64,000 bases of DNA from contig CM021313.1 in assembly GCA_010645155.1 (NCBI GenBank), positions 300,689 to 364,688 of the forward strand, given 5' to 3'. Shown one piece after another: positions 47,412 through 58,816 of the stretch. Within the stretch, counting starts at the first letter, position 1. The number at the start of each line of letters is the position of its first letter. The notes beneath the pieces are model-generated. The model saw only the letters and a list, made by a program, of their open reading frames with translations. It ran no database searches and was not told the origin of the DNA. The translations under genes were made by a program, and so were the position numbers. The DNA is from Tigriopus japonicus (lineage: Eukaryota > Arthropoda > Copepoda > Harpacticoida > Harpacticidae).

Positions 47412-47802
47412 TATGGGGGTAAAAAGTATAGAAATTTTAGTACATAGCGCGGCTGCGACAGTTGACCAGTACTGGAGAGGCAAGCGGCAGGACGTTCTTT
47501 TTCTCTCAGAGATGGGGACTTAGAAATTGAAAAGACAAGTCCTGGGAAGTGTTGCCAAGTGAGAACATTGATGCAGCGCTATCATATCATGTAGGGTTAG
47601 GTTACATGTGGGAAAGTTAGGTTTGGTTAGGTTAGATAAGGTTAGGTTCCATTAAGTTCGAGATTAAGTTTGATCCATTGCTTTATCCTGTTAGGAAAAT
47701 GACATACAAAATAAATTGTCACATGGCATCACTGATCCGAGAAGTGTTCAACTGTTGACGCTGCTCTATGTACTAAAATTTCGATACTTTATACCGACCA
47801 TA
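47412..47802. mobile_element. 391-bp inverted-repeat MITE
   Basis: The left end (TATGGGGGTAAAAAGTATAG, then AAATTTTAGTACATAG) and the right end are imperfect inverted copies over about 50 bases. No target duplication was resolved. Its interior holds the TTAGG-like patch. Confidence 0.6.
47588..47650 (+). repeat. degenerate TTAGG-like patch inside a MITE
   Basis: Several GGTTAGGTT-like words (GTAGGGTTAGGTTAC, GGTTTGGTTAGGTTAG, AGGTTAGGTTCC) occur within about 60 bases. TTAGG is the usual arthropod telomere unit. Here the units are irregular and interstitial, so they may be only a chance or MITE-borne motif. Confidence 0.4.
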
Positions 47803-47827
47803 GTTTAGTGCGCGGAATGCCTTAGAT

Positions 47828-49144
47828 TAGAGGGCTAAATGGAGAGAAGAGACACTCCCACTCAGCCGCTTGAATGGAAAATTGTTTTGGCTTTGGTAGC
47901 CTGGAGTTGGGCAGAGCACCTCAAAGTGCTCTAAAAAGAAGAATGGCTCGACTGCCCAGGCAGCAAATTGTCAATTTTTGAGCTGATTTTGTGGACAAAC
48001 AGGTCACAAAAAATAACTTCTTTTACCATTAGTATCCAAGCCCATTGTCATCCCAACACCCAAAGCACATTAAGACATGAAATACGTTTGTCAAACTCGA
48101 ATTTGAGAATGTCAGAAATGTTATGATAAAGAGATTGTGTTATCCTGAGATTATTCTTTGGTTCTTTGGTTAAACACTACGACTTCGTAACATAGATATG
48201 TAGTGATATGACATTTTCATTTTTGTGGGACTATAGGTGGAAAATGGCTTTGTAAATCAGCCCAAAGTTTCCCAGGAATATTGATGTATTAATTAAGGTT
48301 GATTTGAGCAGAACCATGTCCTATTTTCTGTCTTACTAGTAAAATAAAATTTGTCTCATGTAAATTTGTAGTTTTGAATTTTTTTACCTCAAATCTTGGC
48401 AAGGAATAAACAAGAGGTGAAGTCATTCAAGACAGGGCTGGACATATTGAAAATGTTTGATTATTAGGCCCCAGAAAATAATTTTATTTTGCTGTGGAGC
48501 AGATATCCCAGACTTTTAGTAATGTAGGGTCAGGTAATGGTTATCTTCAGTAAGCCTTACCCTGAGAACGTCTGAGATTTCTTCTCCACAGATTTCTTCT
48601 CCACAGCAAAATAAAATAATTTTCCGGGGCCTATTGAATTGATCATGATCAGCCTTTTCTTCAAAGACTGGATTGTCCCAACCCTGGGAGTGTGTCCAAT
48701 TTGACCATGACCAGGGACCTATCATAGGGAGAGTTGACTGAGCCTGTCCTATCTATGCATATCTATGCTTTGAAATACAAATGGATAGTGCGCCAGGTTG
48801 ACCAAATGTTGCACGAGTCCTAAATGTCAAATGGTTAGAAAGTTTTAATTGGTACTCTTGAATTAATATTTGAATGTACCCTATGGGTACAAATTATTTT
48901 CTGATTTTTAATAGATTGACCCATAGTCATGTTGGTTGAGTTGCAAGCACATTTCTTGAACTGAGTCCAACTCATTGAAGGAGCTTGGAACCTTTTTTGC
49001 ATTTTGAGTGTAAGGACAAGCACATGAGGTCTGTGACGTATTTTTGAATTTGGCGCCATAACTGAGGAAGCAGAGAACAACAAACTGTGTTCATTACAAA
49101 ATCCTTGCTAATGGGAGTGACATTTCTCTCCATTTAGCCCTCTA
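47828..49144. mobile_element. non-autonomous hAT-like element, family 4 (1,317 bp, TSD CCTTAGAT)
   Basis: The ends TAGAGGGCTAAATGGAGAG and CTCTCCATTTAGCCCTCTA are inverted repeats flanked by identical CCTTAGAT octamers (47820-47827 and 49145-49152). A smaller MITE-like palindrome (48475-48633) lies inside. Internal frames have no recognisable transposase. Confidence 0.85.
48475..48633. mobile_element. 159-bp palindromic MITE nested in hAT family 4
   Basis: TAGGCCCCAGAAAATAATTT on the left and AAATAATTTTCCGGGGCCTA on the right are inverted. The flanking octamers TTGATTAT and TTGAATTG are only partly alike, so the target duplication is uncertain. A 15-base direct repeat (GATTTCTTCTCCACA) occurs in its right half. 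Confidence 0.5.
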
Positions 49145-49757
49145 CCTTAGATGAGTCGAGAGAGGATGATGAATGTAGATATGATAACGCGAACTGTTTG
49201 TACTTTTAAAGAAGTTATTGAAGAAACATGTGAGATGTCGTATAATGAGTCAATGAACGATAACTTCATCATTTAATTGACTTGCAACCTTGGTGAACGA
49301 AAACGATGACCATGAACTTTCATAAGGGGGACTTCGAAATCAATGAACGTTTTATCACTAGGGTTTTATGAATAGTTCACTGATCATGCGTGATTTGCTT
49401 TTGCTTCTTACGTTTCAAACTGTTTGATACAAAAAAACGTTCAGTTGCTTAAAATTCTTTAAGGAATTATTGTAAATATTGTGTATCATTCACAGAGTTG
49501 GGTCAATTACTTGAAAAATGTAATTAATTACAATTACAATTACTTCATCAAAAAATGTAACTATTTATAATTACAATTACCAGGTTGGGTGAAAAATAAC
49601 CTCCTTGACCGACAAATGCAAAGCTACTGCAAAATATGCTTATAGTTCCTTGTAGTTCAATCATATTTAGGCATTCATTTCAAATTTCAATGGATTATTG
49701 CCCTTCATTTTGTTTTGACAACTTATTGATGTTGACGTGTTTGGCATCCTGTCGAAA

Positions 49758-49960
49758 ATGGATCAACACGATTTTCGTTTTGTCTTAAAAACATATTTTT
49801 TACAAAGCAAAATATCCAAGGAAGCAAAAAAATTTTTTAATTAACGTAATGAGATAAATGCTCCGTTAGATCAAACCATTAAAAATTGGTTTTGCCTCTT
49901 TCGTGGTCTCCAAAACTTCACTACCGATCAAAGACGTTGTCGAGGGCCCTCCGAAACAAT
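49758..49960 (+). pseudogene. N-terminal fragment of a mariner-like transposase
   Basis: It reads from an ATG (MDQHDFRFVLKTYF) through one in-frame TAA to APLDQTIKNWFCLFRGLQNF and QRRCRGPSET. This follows the mariner helix-turn-helix pattern (APS.STI..W...F..G......RSGRPS). It is cut off by the family B foldback element. Confidence 0.5.
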
Positions 49961-50615
49961 GGGGAATACTTAAGGTTGCTTCAAGTGAGCGTTTTAAATC
50001 TTACCGCTAGCGGTAAAACAGGGCCGTTGGCTGTGCTGAGTTGGCCAGCCCATTTTGGCGAATCCAAGTTTTTCGCATTTAAGCGTCCATTTGATGATTC
50101 TAGGTCTCTGGAGACGATGGATATTTCACGTGAAGATGCCTAGGCTGGATTTGGGTCAACAATACGCAAAAATTATTTGCTAGAAAATGAAATATAAAAA
50201 ATCATAATTACCAAAAAGAAACATAAAAAACTATTTCATTTCTTTGTATGGGCAACATATCAAAGAAATAAATTTTATCCTTTGGAATCCACTGAACAAT
50301 TTAGCATCTTTGAATTTTTATCTGGATCAATGTCAAGTCCACTTTTTGCAACAACGCTAGGCTTGCTTAATTGCTTTTAATTCAATTACCCTAAAAATAA
50401 ATTTTGCGTATTATTGACCCAAATCCTGCCTGGGCATCTTTATGTGAAGTATCAATCGTCTCCAGGGACCTAGAATCATCAAATGGACGCTTAAATGCGA
50501 AAAACTTGGATTCGCCAAAATGGGCTGGCCAACTCAGCACAGCCAACGGCCCTGTTTTACCGCTAGCGGTAAGATTTAAAACGCTCACTTGAAGCAACCT
50601 TAAGTATTCCCCATT
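49958..50615. mobile_element. foldback element, family B (658 bp), nested in the mariner relic
   Basis: AATGGGGAATACTTAAGG at the left and its exact complement at the right begin arms of about 210 bases that are near-identical inverted copies. They include TTACCGCTAGCGGTAA, itself a palindrome. A diverged relative lies at 12491-13104. The high arm identity suggests a young element or gene conversion between arms. Confidence 0.75.
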
Positions 50616-50619
50616 ACAG

Positions 50620-50740
50620 ATGAAAATGACAAAAAGTTCAGTATGGTCTGAATGTTAGCTACCAACTCACGCACCTTCACTCTTCGGTCAGCCAGTCCCA
50701 TTTCATGTACTTTTTTTGACGTTTTCATCCGTAAAATTAT
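50620..50740 (-). pseudogene. second fragment of a mariner-like transposase, opposite strand
   Basis: On the minus strand the peptide ENVKKVHEMGLADRRVKVRE resembles the mariner second helix-turn-helix (V..V..M...DRR.TVRELA). It lies inside the right arm of the element at 49580-50927 and points opposite to the fragment in the left arm. Confidence 0.45.
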
Positions 50741-51544
50741 CAGATTCATTTTCAAAGTGATGCCAAACGTGTCAACATCAATGAGCTGTCAAAACAAAAT
50801 GAAGGGCAATAATCCATTGAAATTTGAAACGTATGCCTAAATATGAATGAACTACAAGGCATTATAAACATATTTTGCAGTAGCATTGCATTTGTCGGTC
50901 AAGGAGGTCACTTTTCACCCCACCTTGTACATTATCCGAAAATGTAATTGACTTCAATTACATTTACATGTCAATTACTAGACAATTACATGTCAATTAC
51001 AATTTTTCCGTCTCTTTAACCCTTTTGCCTTTTCAAAACGATGAAAAATAAACAGATCTACCATTTTTAAGTAGCGATGCACCAACTGGCAACTTATAAC
51101 GCCTGAAAGGTTAGTATGAAAGAGTGATTTACAAAAACCAAACCTTATAAACGGGCTTAAATATCAAAAATATTATACTATCAATCACAAGGCATACTTT
51201 TTTCAGAATACACGAACTTTGTACAAATATATCAAGTATGACGATGTTTTAAAACTTTATTATTACACTTCATTTGTCTTCCCTTGGTTGTGAAAAGCCC
51301 TAAATCCTGACACAAAAATTATGGTTAAAAGCTCTTGTAGTTTTAAAGTATTTAAACATCAAACCTTGGATGTGTATTGTGTATTGTAACAAAAGCTACT
51401 TGTTCGTGGCATCACATTGACTGCACATTGATGACAAAATAAGTGTTGCAAGTAAAAACTGATAAATTGTTTTTTTGGTAATTTGAGGAAGTAAGATTTT
51501 GAAAAGTAATTAGGAATTTCTAATTGAAAATTCGTCAATTACAT

Positions 51545-51690
51545 GGCCAAAAATGTAATTAATTACAATAACTTGGCCCAAAAATGTAATTAATTACAAT
51601 AACTTGGCCCAAAAATGTAATTATTTACAATAACTTGGCCCAAAAATGTAATTAATTACAATAACTTTGCCCAAAAATGTCATTAACTAC
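51545..51690 (+). repeat. 31-bp AT-rich tandem repeat, about five copies
   Basis: The unit GGCCCAAAAATGTAATTAAT plus TACAATAACTT repeats at 31-base spacing (for example 51575, 51606, 51637). Related TGTAATTAATTACAATTAC sequence surrounds the mariner relic at 49510-49580 and 50940-51010, and a similar block is at 15480-15560. It is probably part of a larger AATTAC-rich element whose ends I could not fix. Confidence 0.7.
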
Positions 51691-51699
51691 AATTACATT

Positions 51700-53469
51700 T
51701 AATTGTAGTTGAAATTACGTAATTGTAATTTGTGAGATGCAGGACTAAATGGCGCAAGTACATTTGAATATGTTACAATTAGTATGACATTTCTTACAAA
51801 AGGACAACTTTCCGAATCAAAAGGAAGTATTGAAGAAAAAATGCAATTGATGACGGACTGAAATAGCCATCAGTAGGGACAGGAACTTAAGACAAATAAA
51901 CTTATCCGTCTTTTTGGCCTTAATTCGTCGCGAATTTTTTTTCGTCTAATTTGGATTTTATTCGTCTTTTTTCGTCTAATTGGCCAAAAATTTGGATCTT
52001 CTTAGATTTCAAGCGCTTGCAGTTTTTTTTTTTTTCAATTTTCNCCATTTTTAGCTAAAAACAGCTTGTTTGGGTCATTTTTCGAGCTTTAAAACTTCCT
52101 TTTTGAGGTCCTCGCTCAATAACCAATGAAGTATAAAGGGAATAAGAGTCATTTTATGCTCCACATGGTGCACTCAACTTTTTAATTAGACTTAATTTGG
52201 ACGCAAGCAAGGGCATCAAAATGTAACCCTTTCCACCCTTGATACACATTGAATCAAGGGGTCAAATTTCATTGATTTAAATTCTAAAAGAATTGTAATT
52301 AAATTGAAATTATCAAAAATGATCAATTTTGAAACAATCATACTTATAGTGTAATTATAGTATAATATCAAAAGTAACGGCTCATAATCAAAAAGCAAAT
52401 CTATGCTTTTTGCAGTTTTGCTGATCTTATTTCACCGAAAATGAAATTATTCCGTCCCATCAGTAAACGCCCTTCTGTCTTGAAACTTCGACCATTTGCA
52501 AAAATTATCCCTCATAAAGAAACCTTAGCCTATTTGTTGAAGATTTTGATGAAGGAAAACAAGTTTGAAAATTTCATGTGTCCAACTTTCCTTTTGGTTT
52601 GTGCTCAATGGAATTTTCTTCGTCCCATATTTGACTCGGATATCCTGCATGTCTGCAAATTGGAATCCTATGGTGAAACAGATCTGTGATGTCTTAGTTC
52701 CAAAATCTGCATAACTTCTATCGGAACCGATGTAGAGCTCCAACTTGCATACTCCTCAAGTCTTCTAAGCCTCTTCTCACTACATGTACATAGCCCCTTG
52801 CTTATGCGAACGCATACGTGCGAGTACGTTGTTGCGGAACTGAAAGTGAAAGTACGCTCGGGTAGCAAGTAAGTAGGTTCACATTTCTTTTCCCAATCCA
52901 GACCGACTCATTTGGTCCGTTTCTTTAGTTCCACGTGCCCTCATCCTGTGATCAGGAGCAGAACTTTGTCGGGGACAACCCCATGAAGAGGGACTTGGAA
53001 CAGGCATGTACGTACGTAAGTCAGGTACTGTACACCAATTATTACTCAACGAGTAAGTTATAATTTTATGTTCAATGTTGGGGTTGAGAGACCAACTTGA
53101 CTAGGGGCTCGGAGAGCTGGACGGAGGGCTGTCCAGTGGTTATAAGCATAAAGAAAAAAGTTTAACAACCCTTTTAGAATACGATTAACTTACGTTCATT
53201 CAGAAGTTACGGTTCAGCTTTAGTGTGTATCGTTTTTTAAGGTTGTCTCCAAAAATTAACTCAAAGGTTGTTGTTACAAGGAAGGTTGTAATAAAAGAAA
53301 GCTTGATCTACAGCTTTCATGCACTACTGGTCAAAGATTACTCGGACTAAAGACTCGGACCAGAATACGTTTGTTGATGGTCGATCTTAGCTTCTTTCTT
53401 GACTTCGTACTTTCTTACAGACGGGTAATCAAGCTAATTACGTTAAAAGTGGCTAAGCCATGATCAATG
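51700..53469. other. no supported gene; one ambiguous base
   Basis: The frame 52441-52689 (82 codons, plus) and others have no family similarity or splice support. Base 52044 is an N next to a long T run, so the assembly is uncertain there. The 52700-53060 part is less AT-rich, without a recognisable product. Confidence 0.35.
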
Positions 53470-53477
53470 CTGTAAAG

Positions 53478-55130
53478 CAGGGGTCGGCAACAATATTTGG
53501 GTCAAGGCCCACGAAATTTGATTCGTGTTGTCTGGGGCCCACCAAACAGGCAGTGGTAGGTTCAGGCAAGGACTCTTGAGCAAGGACTCTAGAGCAAGGA
53601 AGCGACACGCCTTTTTTGGTCCCGCCAACTTAGGCCATTGATTGCAAGTCTAGAGATCACTCAAAACTTTAATTTGCATACTTTTACCTATTCCAAAAGC
53701 ATAAAAGAGATTCATATGATACCATTTTGTATTCAAAAATATATCTGAGGTTTGATTTGTTGTATTTTTGGCAAAAAAGTCATGCACAAGTTCAATTTGT
53801 AAGAACAAAGGTTGAACAAAATATCACCTTCTTCCCAATTTTTGCTTTTTTGCATTATATTGAATAGAAAACAAATAATTTCAGACTCTGTATTACTGAA
53901 CATGAATTAGGGATAGTATGAATGTAGTTCACAACTAATTTTATTAACAAATACATAGCCTAATTTATGTTCTCATTCAGAGTCATAAATTGCATTAGGT
54001 AAGACTCCACATTTTTTAAAATTAAACTATGGTGCTTAATATGACAACTTTATTGTCTTTTCCAAGTTGGTCTGAAGATTTAAAGAACTTTCAATTAGCA
54101 TGGAGAAAAATGTGTTTTCAAGAAAATATTCAGTATTGACATTGTATCAGTCAATGAGTAAAAGAGACCTCAAATGCTGATATGGGAAGTCTTGATGGCT
54201 TCTTGGATATTTTGTGTTTGCTTAACTCACTGGACACTCTCATGAACTAGGTAACTGAGTAGTATTTAAAACGGCAAAAACCTTTCGTCCATGGATGTTG
54301 GTTGTCTTGGAGATGAACCCACAAGGAACTTTCAGGTTTTGCTCCTAAACAACACTGAAAGAGGAACTTGTTGTTCTTGTTGTATTGTTAAGTAATAATA
54401 GTTTGTCATTGCTCTACTATTCTTTCTGAGCCACAAGTAAAATGGCTTTCTTGAAATTTAGAGACCATTGGGCATTGACAAACAATTCCTTGATAAACTG
54501 GTGGCATTGTGCCATTGCTTAAATGGTTCTTGGTCTTGATCATTGAAGCCTCAGTTCAGGAGCTCTTTTCCAACTCAAATGAAACCACGGTTTCAAAACC
54601 ACTCTTTGATATGCCTCAAACACATTAGTTTGCCTTGGCACAATGCAAATACTCATTATCAAACATCCAAATCAATGTTCATAGCCAGAGCATGGGGGAT
54701 TTTGGGCACTATTCACAGGCAAGTTAGGCTCAAAAAGGTTCTTTAGAACCATAGAATCAAAGAGATAATCATGGCAACTTAAAGCACAGCTTTTCCTACC
54801 CACGGCACTTCACTTGGGTTCTAGGTGAGATGACACACAATTTAAAGCTTATTCTCCTCTTGGCTGTTGGAACTTTCTTCGCCGTTGTTTACAGTTAGGC
54901 CTAAGTTGGCTGGAAAGGTTTGGTGAATGCAAAAGGTGACAATTCCTTGCTGGAGGGTCCTTGGTTCAGGGGCCCACAAATTAGCGGTCAAAGAGCTTTG
55001 GGCTAACAAGTACAGTACTATGGATGACTCTCGGGCCCACTATTTTGGACTTTCTCCATAGCTCCTAGGCCCACCAGGGACCACCCTTGGGCCCACATTT
55101 GGGCCGCGGCCCACCGGTTGCCGACCCCAG
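53478..55130. mobile_element. hAT-like element, family 3 (1,653 bp, TSD CTGTAAAG)
   Basis: CAGGGGTCGGCAACA at the left and GGTTGCCGACCCCAG at the right are inverted ends flanked by identical CTGTAAAG octamers (53470-53477 and 55131-55138). GGGCCCACCA-like words near both ends match the 243-bp relative at 10322-10564. No intact transposase frame is visible, so this is a non-autonomous or decayed copy. Confidence 0.85.
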
Positions 55131-55357
55131 CTGTAAAGTTTCGTACCGAGACTCATGTACTGATTTTAGTCGACTTAGAATTTCAGACTCCGAAATGCAT
55201 TTGTCCGGGAAGCGATTAGCGAGTGACATGGACGGTATGCTTCATGAAGATAACACATGCAATCATGAATTCAGGCTTTATTCCTGTAACCCAGGACACT
55301 TGCGTTATTTTCTTTGATGACCTTTGCATTTAGAATTTAACTCTCGATGTTTAAGTT

Positions 55358-57074
55358 TTACCACCAGGTTGCGGGCAAAGGCTGATCTTGAAGGCCAGCC
55401 AGGATGTTTTGGACGGTTAAATTGCCCATAGCCATTCTTGTTTCCCAAGTGGCAGACCCCATAAGAGGTGTAAGGACCAAATTGGGCATTTTGGTAAGGG
55501 AATGATCAAACGGAAGAGGCTCCGGGGTCATCACATTCAATCCAGCTCCAGCAATCTCGCCATTCTAAGACCAGAATAAAGTAAATAGATATAAAAATTG
55601 ATAGGAAACTGAAATGTGTACTTCCCAGGATGTGGTGCCATTGAATCCTGTTTTATCGACATCAATTGGAAGTGATTTCTTTGCGATAAACTTACTTGTA
55701 GAGCTTCAATCAAGTGGTCTTGCTCAATAATAGGACCCCTTGAAATATTCACAACAACCGCTGATTTCTTCATCTTCTTGAAAGCTTCTCTATTTAGAAT
55801 GTGCTTGGTGGACTCGTTCAAATCGCACGATGTAATCACCAAGTCACATTGTGATAACTGAAAATGTCGAAGGTTCATTACATGACTTAAGATAATCTAC
55901 AGGATTAATTCCTTAGACCAACGAACCAGATTTTCAAATGTGGCAAACTCCAAGCCTAATAATTTAGCCACTTCGGGTTTTTGCATTTTTGAGTTGTAGA
56001 GCACTTTGTTAACCTTGAACGAGATGAGTCTCTCGGCAATAGCCTTACCGATACCTCCTAAGCCAATAATTCCGACCGTCTTTCCATGTAGAGAGGTTCC
56101 CAAAGAAGCAAAAGCGGATCCCTTATTGTTCTTCCAAGTGTCTGCGACAATGGAGCTGGAACATCAAAGCACCCAATTTAGGAACACAGTTTTGCGATTA
56201 CTTTAGTCGAAAGACGACACTACGGTCATCCCAATCATCAGTGGGCTGCACATTTCATGAAAATGCGTTCAATTACATTTTTCCGAGACATTATTTTTAA
56301 GTTTTGTCTCTTCCCAAACGCAAGTATGGTGCAAGATATACATGAAACTTGTCCATGCTCTTGCTCAATTTAAACCACTGATATGAAAGCAAAATCCACT
56401 ACACAAAAGTGCTTCAATAAAAGAGTGTGTGCCCTCAAAGGGTAATTTTTTATGTTCGGCTTTTTCATTTGCATTTTTTGTTCAGCCTTATTCATCAGAT
56501 TACGACCTCAACCATTTTCTCCATGAATTAAGTGTCCTTAACGTTATGTGCGTAACTTAAAAATCTAGGCAATCATGTAAAACTCGCCCCATTAAAAATG
56601 GTATCTGACGCAAAACCATTAATGCCAAACAAACGGTGTGCTCAGCCACAGAATCATTCAGAACATTGGGAGTATTTCCAACCTTAACACCTTTAGCTTT
56701 GCAAGCTTCCACATCAATGTGATCATATCTGAAAAAAGATTCCTGTGAATCAATGTTAACTGTGATTATTTCCTATTTCCTACCCAACACTCATTGTTCC
56801 CACAACTTTGAGTTGGGGTCCAGCCGCCTCCAAAACTTTCTTATCCACGTCACCGACCCCAGGATGAATACACAAAGCATGGATACCTTTCACACGCTTG
56901 AGATACTCATCTTTGCGACATATGTCGGGTCCTTCGTAGATGTCCAGATCACACAGGGCCCTTAACTGCTCTAACATGGGGGGTTCATAATCATGTCGGG
57001 CAATAAACACCTTATTGGTTTAAAAAAAATAGTCAAGACTTCCTAGCCTGCTTGTACGTTACATAACGACGCAT
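55358..57074 (-). CDS. GRHPR: glyoxylate/hydroxypyruvate reductase homologue lacking the catalytic His, 325 aa
   Basis: The six exons are 57063-57074, 56784-57010, 56588-56728, 55927-56155, 55696-55857 and 55358-55564 (978 bases, in phase). Human GRHPR is 328 aa. The family reduces glyoxylate and hydroxypyruvate with NAD(P)H. Present are the dinucleotide motif VGIIGLGGIGKAI (G158, G160, G163), the catalytic Arg in NISRG (R243) and the Glu in TPEPLP (E272). The active-site His, normally in PHIGSAT, is Leu in PLMGSAT (L291), and GLDV is GLNV. So dehydrogenase activity is doubtful. The 56587-56156 intron appears to use a GC donor (GCGAGT), which restores the exact family spacing. The first exon (MRRY) is joined over a 52-base intron and is the least certain part. 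No stops or frameshifts interrupt the frame, so it may be a pseudoenzyme rather than a pseudogene. Confidence 0.9.
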
Positions 57075-57218
57075 GAATTTGTTTTCTAGCAATTTGCCGT
57101 AGTTGGTGAATCTAAATTTAAATTGGCTTTAAAACTTGGGCTTTTTTACTAGAATTAGTATTTAACAAATTCAGAGTAACGACACCTTAATGATTTGCAG
57201 GAACACAAAAATCAAAAC

Positions 57219-57458
57219 AAAGGTGGCGTGATATTTTGATGAAAACATTTCGTTGACTTGATGTGACTTTTGTCGTATTTGATTTCAAGCAAGAAGCACT
57301 GAATTTCTGGAGTGTGTGTCCACACAGTAGAGCGAAGAAAGGTGGCGTGATATTTTGATGAAAACATTTCGTTGACTTGATGTGACTTTTGTCGTATTTG
57401 ATTTCAAGCAAGAAGCACTGAATTTCTGGAGTGTGTGTCCACATCAGTCGAGCGAGGA
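57219..57458 (-). repeat. 119-bp tandem duplication containing a family A tip
   Basis: The block starting AAAGGTGGCGTGATATTTTG is repeated 119 bases later with very few differences. Each copy contains AAGAAGCACTGAATTTCTGG, which matches the tip of the family A long-TIR element, but no opposite tip follows. It lies 145 bases upstream of the GRHPR start. Confidence 0.7.
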
Positions 57459-58075
57459 TTAAAAAGTTTTAACTTAAAACTTGCATAAAAACTTTTTGCC
57501 CGAGAAAAACTTTTATGGGGTTTCACAACTTACTTCGAACTTATTATTGCATATTTTAGAAATTTTAAGCAGAGTTGTTTATTCACGTTTTTCAGACAAA
57601 ACCTTTTTTTTTTGAAATTTCAATCCGACCTGAATACAGGTCGTTAAGCTTTATGGGTAAAAGAATTAGGACAAAAGAATTGATCTAAAAATCGAGACCA
57701 AAAAAATGCCTAGCAGAAGAAAGAACAGATAAAATATATTTTGCCCTGTTAATTGACAAAGTGAGAAGAGAAAACTCTTTTTGGCTATTTTTGTGGAAAA
57801 AATCTTATTTTCTTCATTATCATGTGATAAAAAAAACTGTTTTTGCCCATTTTAACTGAAAAATAACTATTTTTGGCCATATTTACATATTTCAAACTTC
57901 TTTTTTTGCATTTGTGCTAATGTGGGTATTTCATTGTAGTTTTAAGGCACATTTCATCCCGGGGATATACACAAAAGCAAAAAGTGTCTAGTTGAGCAAT
58001 GAAGGGAGAGACAATGTTTATAATAAAAAAGGAAAAAAACGACTAGAAAATTCATCGTCTAAAACGTCATTTGTC
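57459..58075. other. no supported gene; AT-rich intergenic DNA
   Basis: Bases 57459-58075 are AT-rich and contain T- and A-runs. No exon, element end or RNA gene was recognised. Confidence 0.3.
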
Positions 58076-58816
58076 TCACAGAGGTACCAATCTTCCTAAT
58101 AATCTGTAGGTCTTGGTCGCAACACGTTTTGTAGGAGCAGCCTTCAGAACCGGTGACTTGTTCCACATTTTGGCTGCATGGACTGCAAACGAGTTTTGCC
58201 CACAAAGGGGAATATGGACCTCACCAGCAGTCTTGGATCTCGTCAAAGTAGTTTTCATTGCATCTGTGGTATCTGAGGAGAGGTAGAGGGCTCGTCCTCT
58301 CTTTACTCAAATGACTTTGGAAGGGGCCACCATGTCCAAGGCAGCCATAATCCCATTGACAACAAAGTTGAGAATCACATTAACATCATCAAAATCGTAG
58401 ACAGCTTCCCAAGGGTAGAGGTTGAGATCAGATTCAAGTTCTGATTGTGGAAAGTTTTTGAAATCCCTCCTGGAAAGGTCCACAGAACAATAGGTTCGAC
58501 CAGATGAATTCATTGTTGCCACGACGGGGTGGTGGTCCGTTATCATATCGTCTAGCACGTTGACCTCAGCTTGAACACCAGCGGAGAGGACAGGGTCTAT
58601 GCAAGAGAATCTGTGAGCACCTGAAAATTTTCCATAAGACTTCCACGTGGAAGGGGTTGGATGATAGGAGAGACCTGTGGCACTCACGCTATCAAAAAGG
58701 CTCAGCAAAAGACCCCTCCTCGAGTATGACAAATCCTCCAAACGATGGGCATCGAGGTTGAAATCCCCTGAGACCATGATGGCCTTGGACATATCGGAGG
58801 GTACAGGGTGTCCCAC
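58076..58816 (-). pseudogene. internally deleted LINE ORF2: endonuclease joined to C-terminus
   Basis: The frame 58816-58307 carries an APE-type endonuclease tail: VSGDFNLDAHR, HRFSCIDPVL and MITDHHPVV. After one in-frame stop the same frame continues to a typical ORF2 C-terminal end (LTRSKTAGEVHIP...SFAVHAAKMWNKSPVL). The reverse transcriptase domain between them is absent. This is a dead non-LTR retrotransposon copy; a related endonuclease piece is at 62205-62472. Confidence 0.65.

Larger units (their letters stand above)
49580..50927. mobile_element. mariner-like relic with about 180-bp inverted arms and a nested foldback element
   Basis: TA dinucleotides flank CCAGGTTGGGTGAAAAATAA (left) and the complement of CAAGGTGGGGTGAAAAGTGA (right). 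Inverted similarity extends to about 49760 and 50745. The arms point towards each other, and each continues into a different piece of mariner transposase, on opposite strands. So the element is rearranged, not a simple mariner. A 658-bp family B foldback element is inserted in the middle. Confidence 0.6.

Noticed and set aside
52441..52689. 82-codon plus-strand gene
   Set aside because: No similarity, no splice or promoter support, and an equally long frame on the opposite strand.
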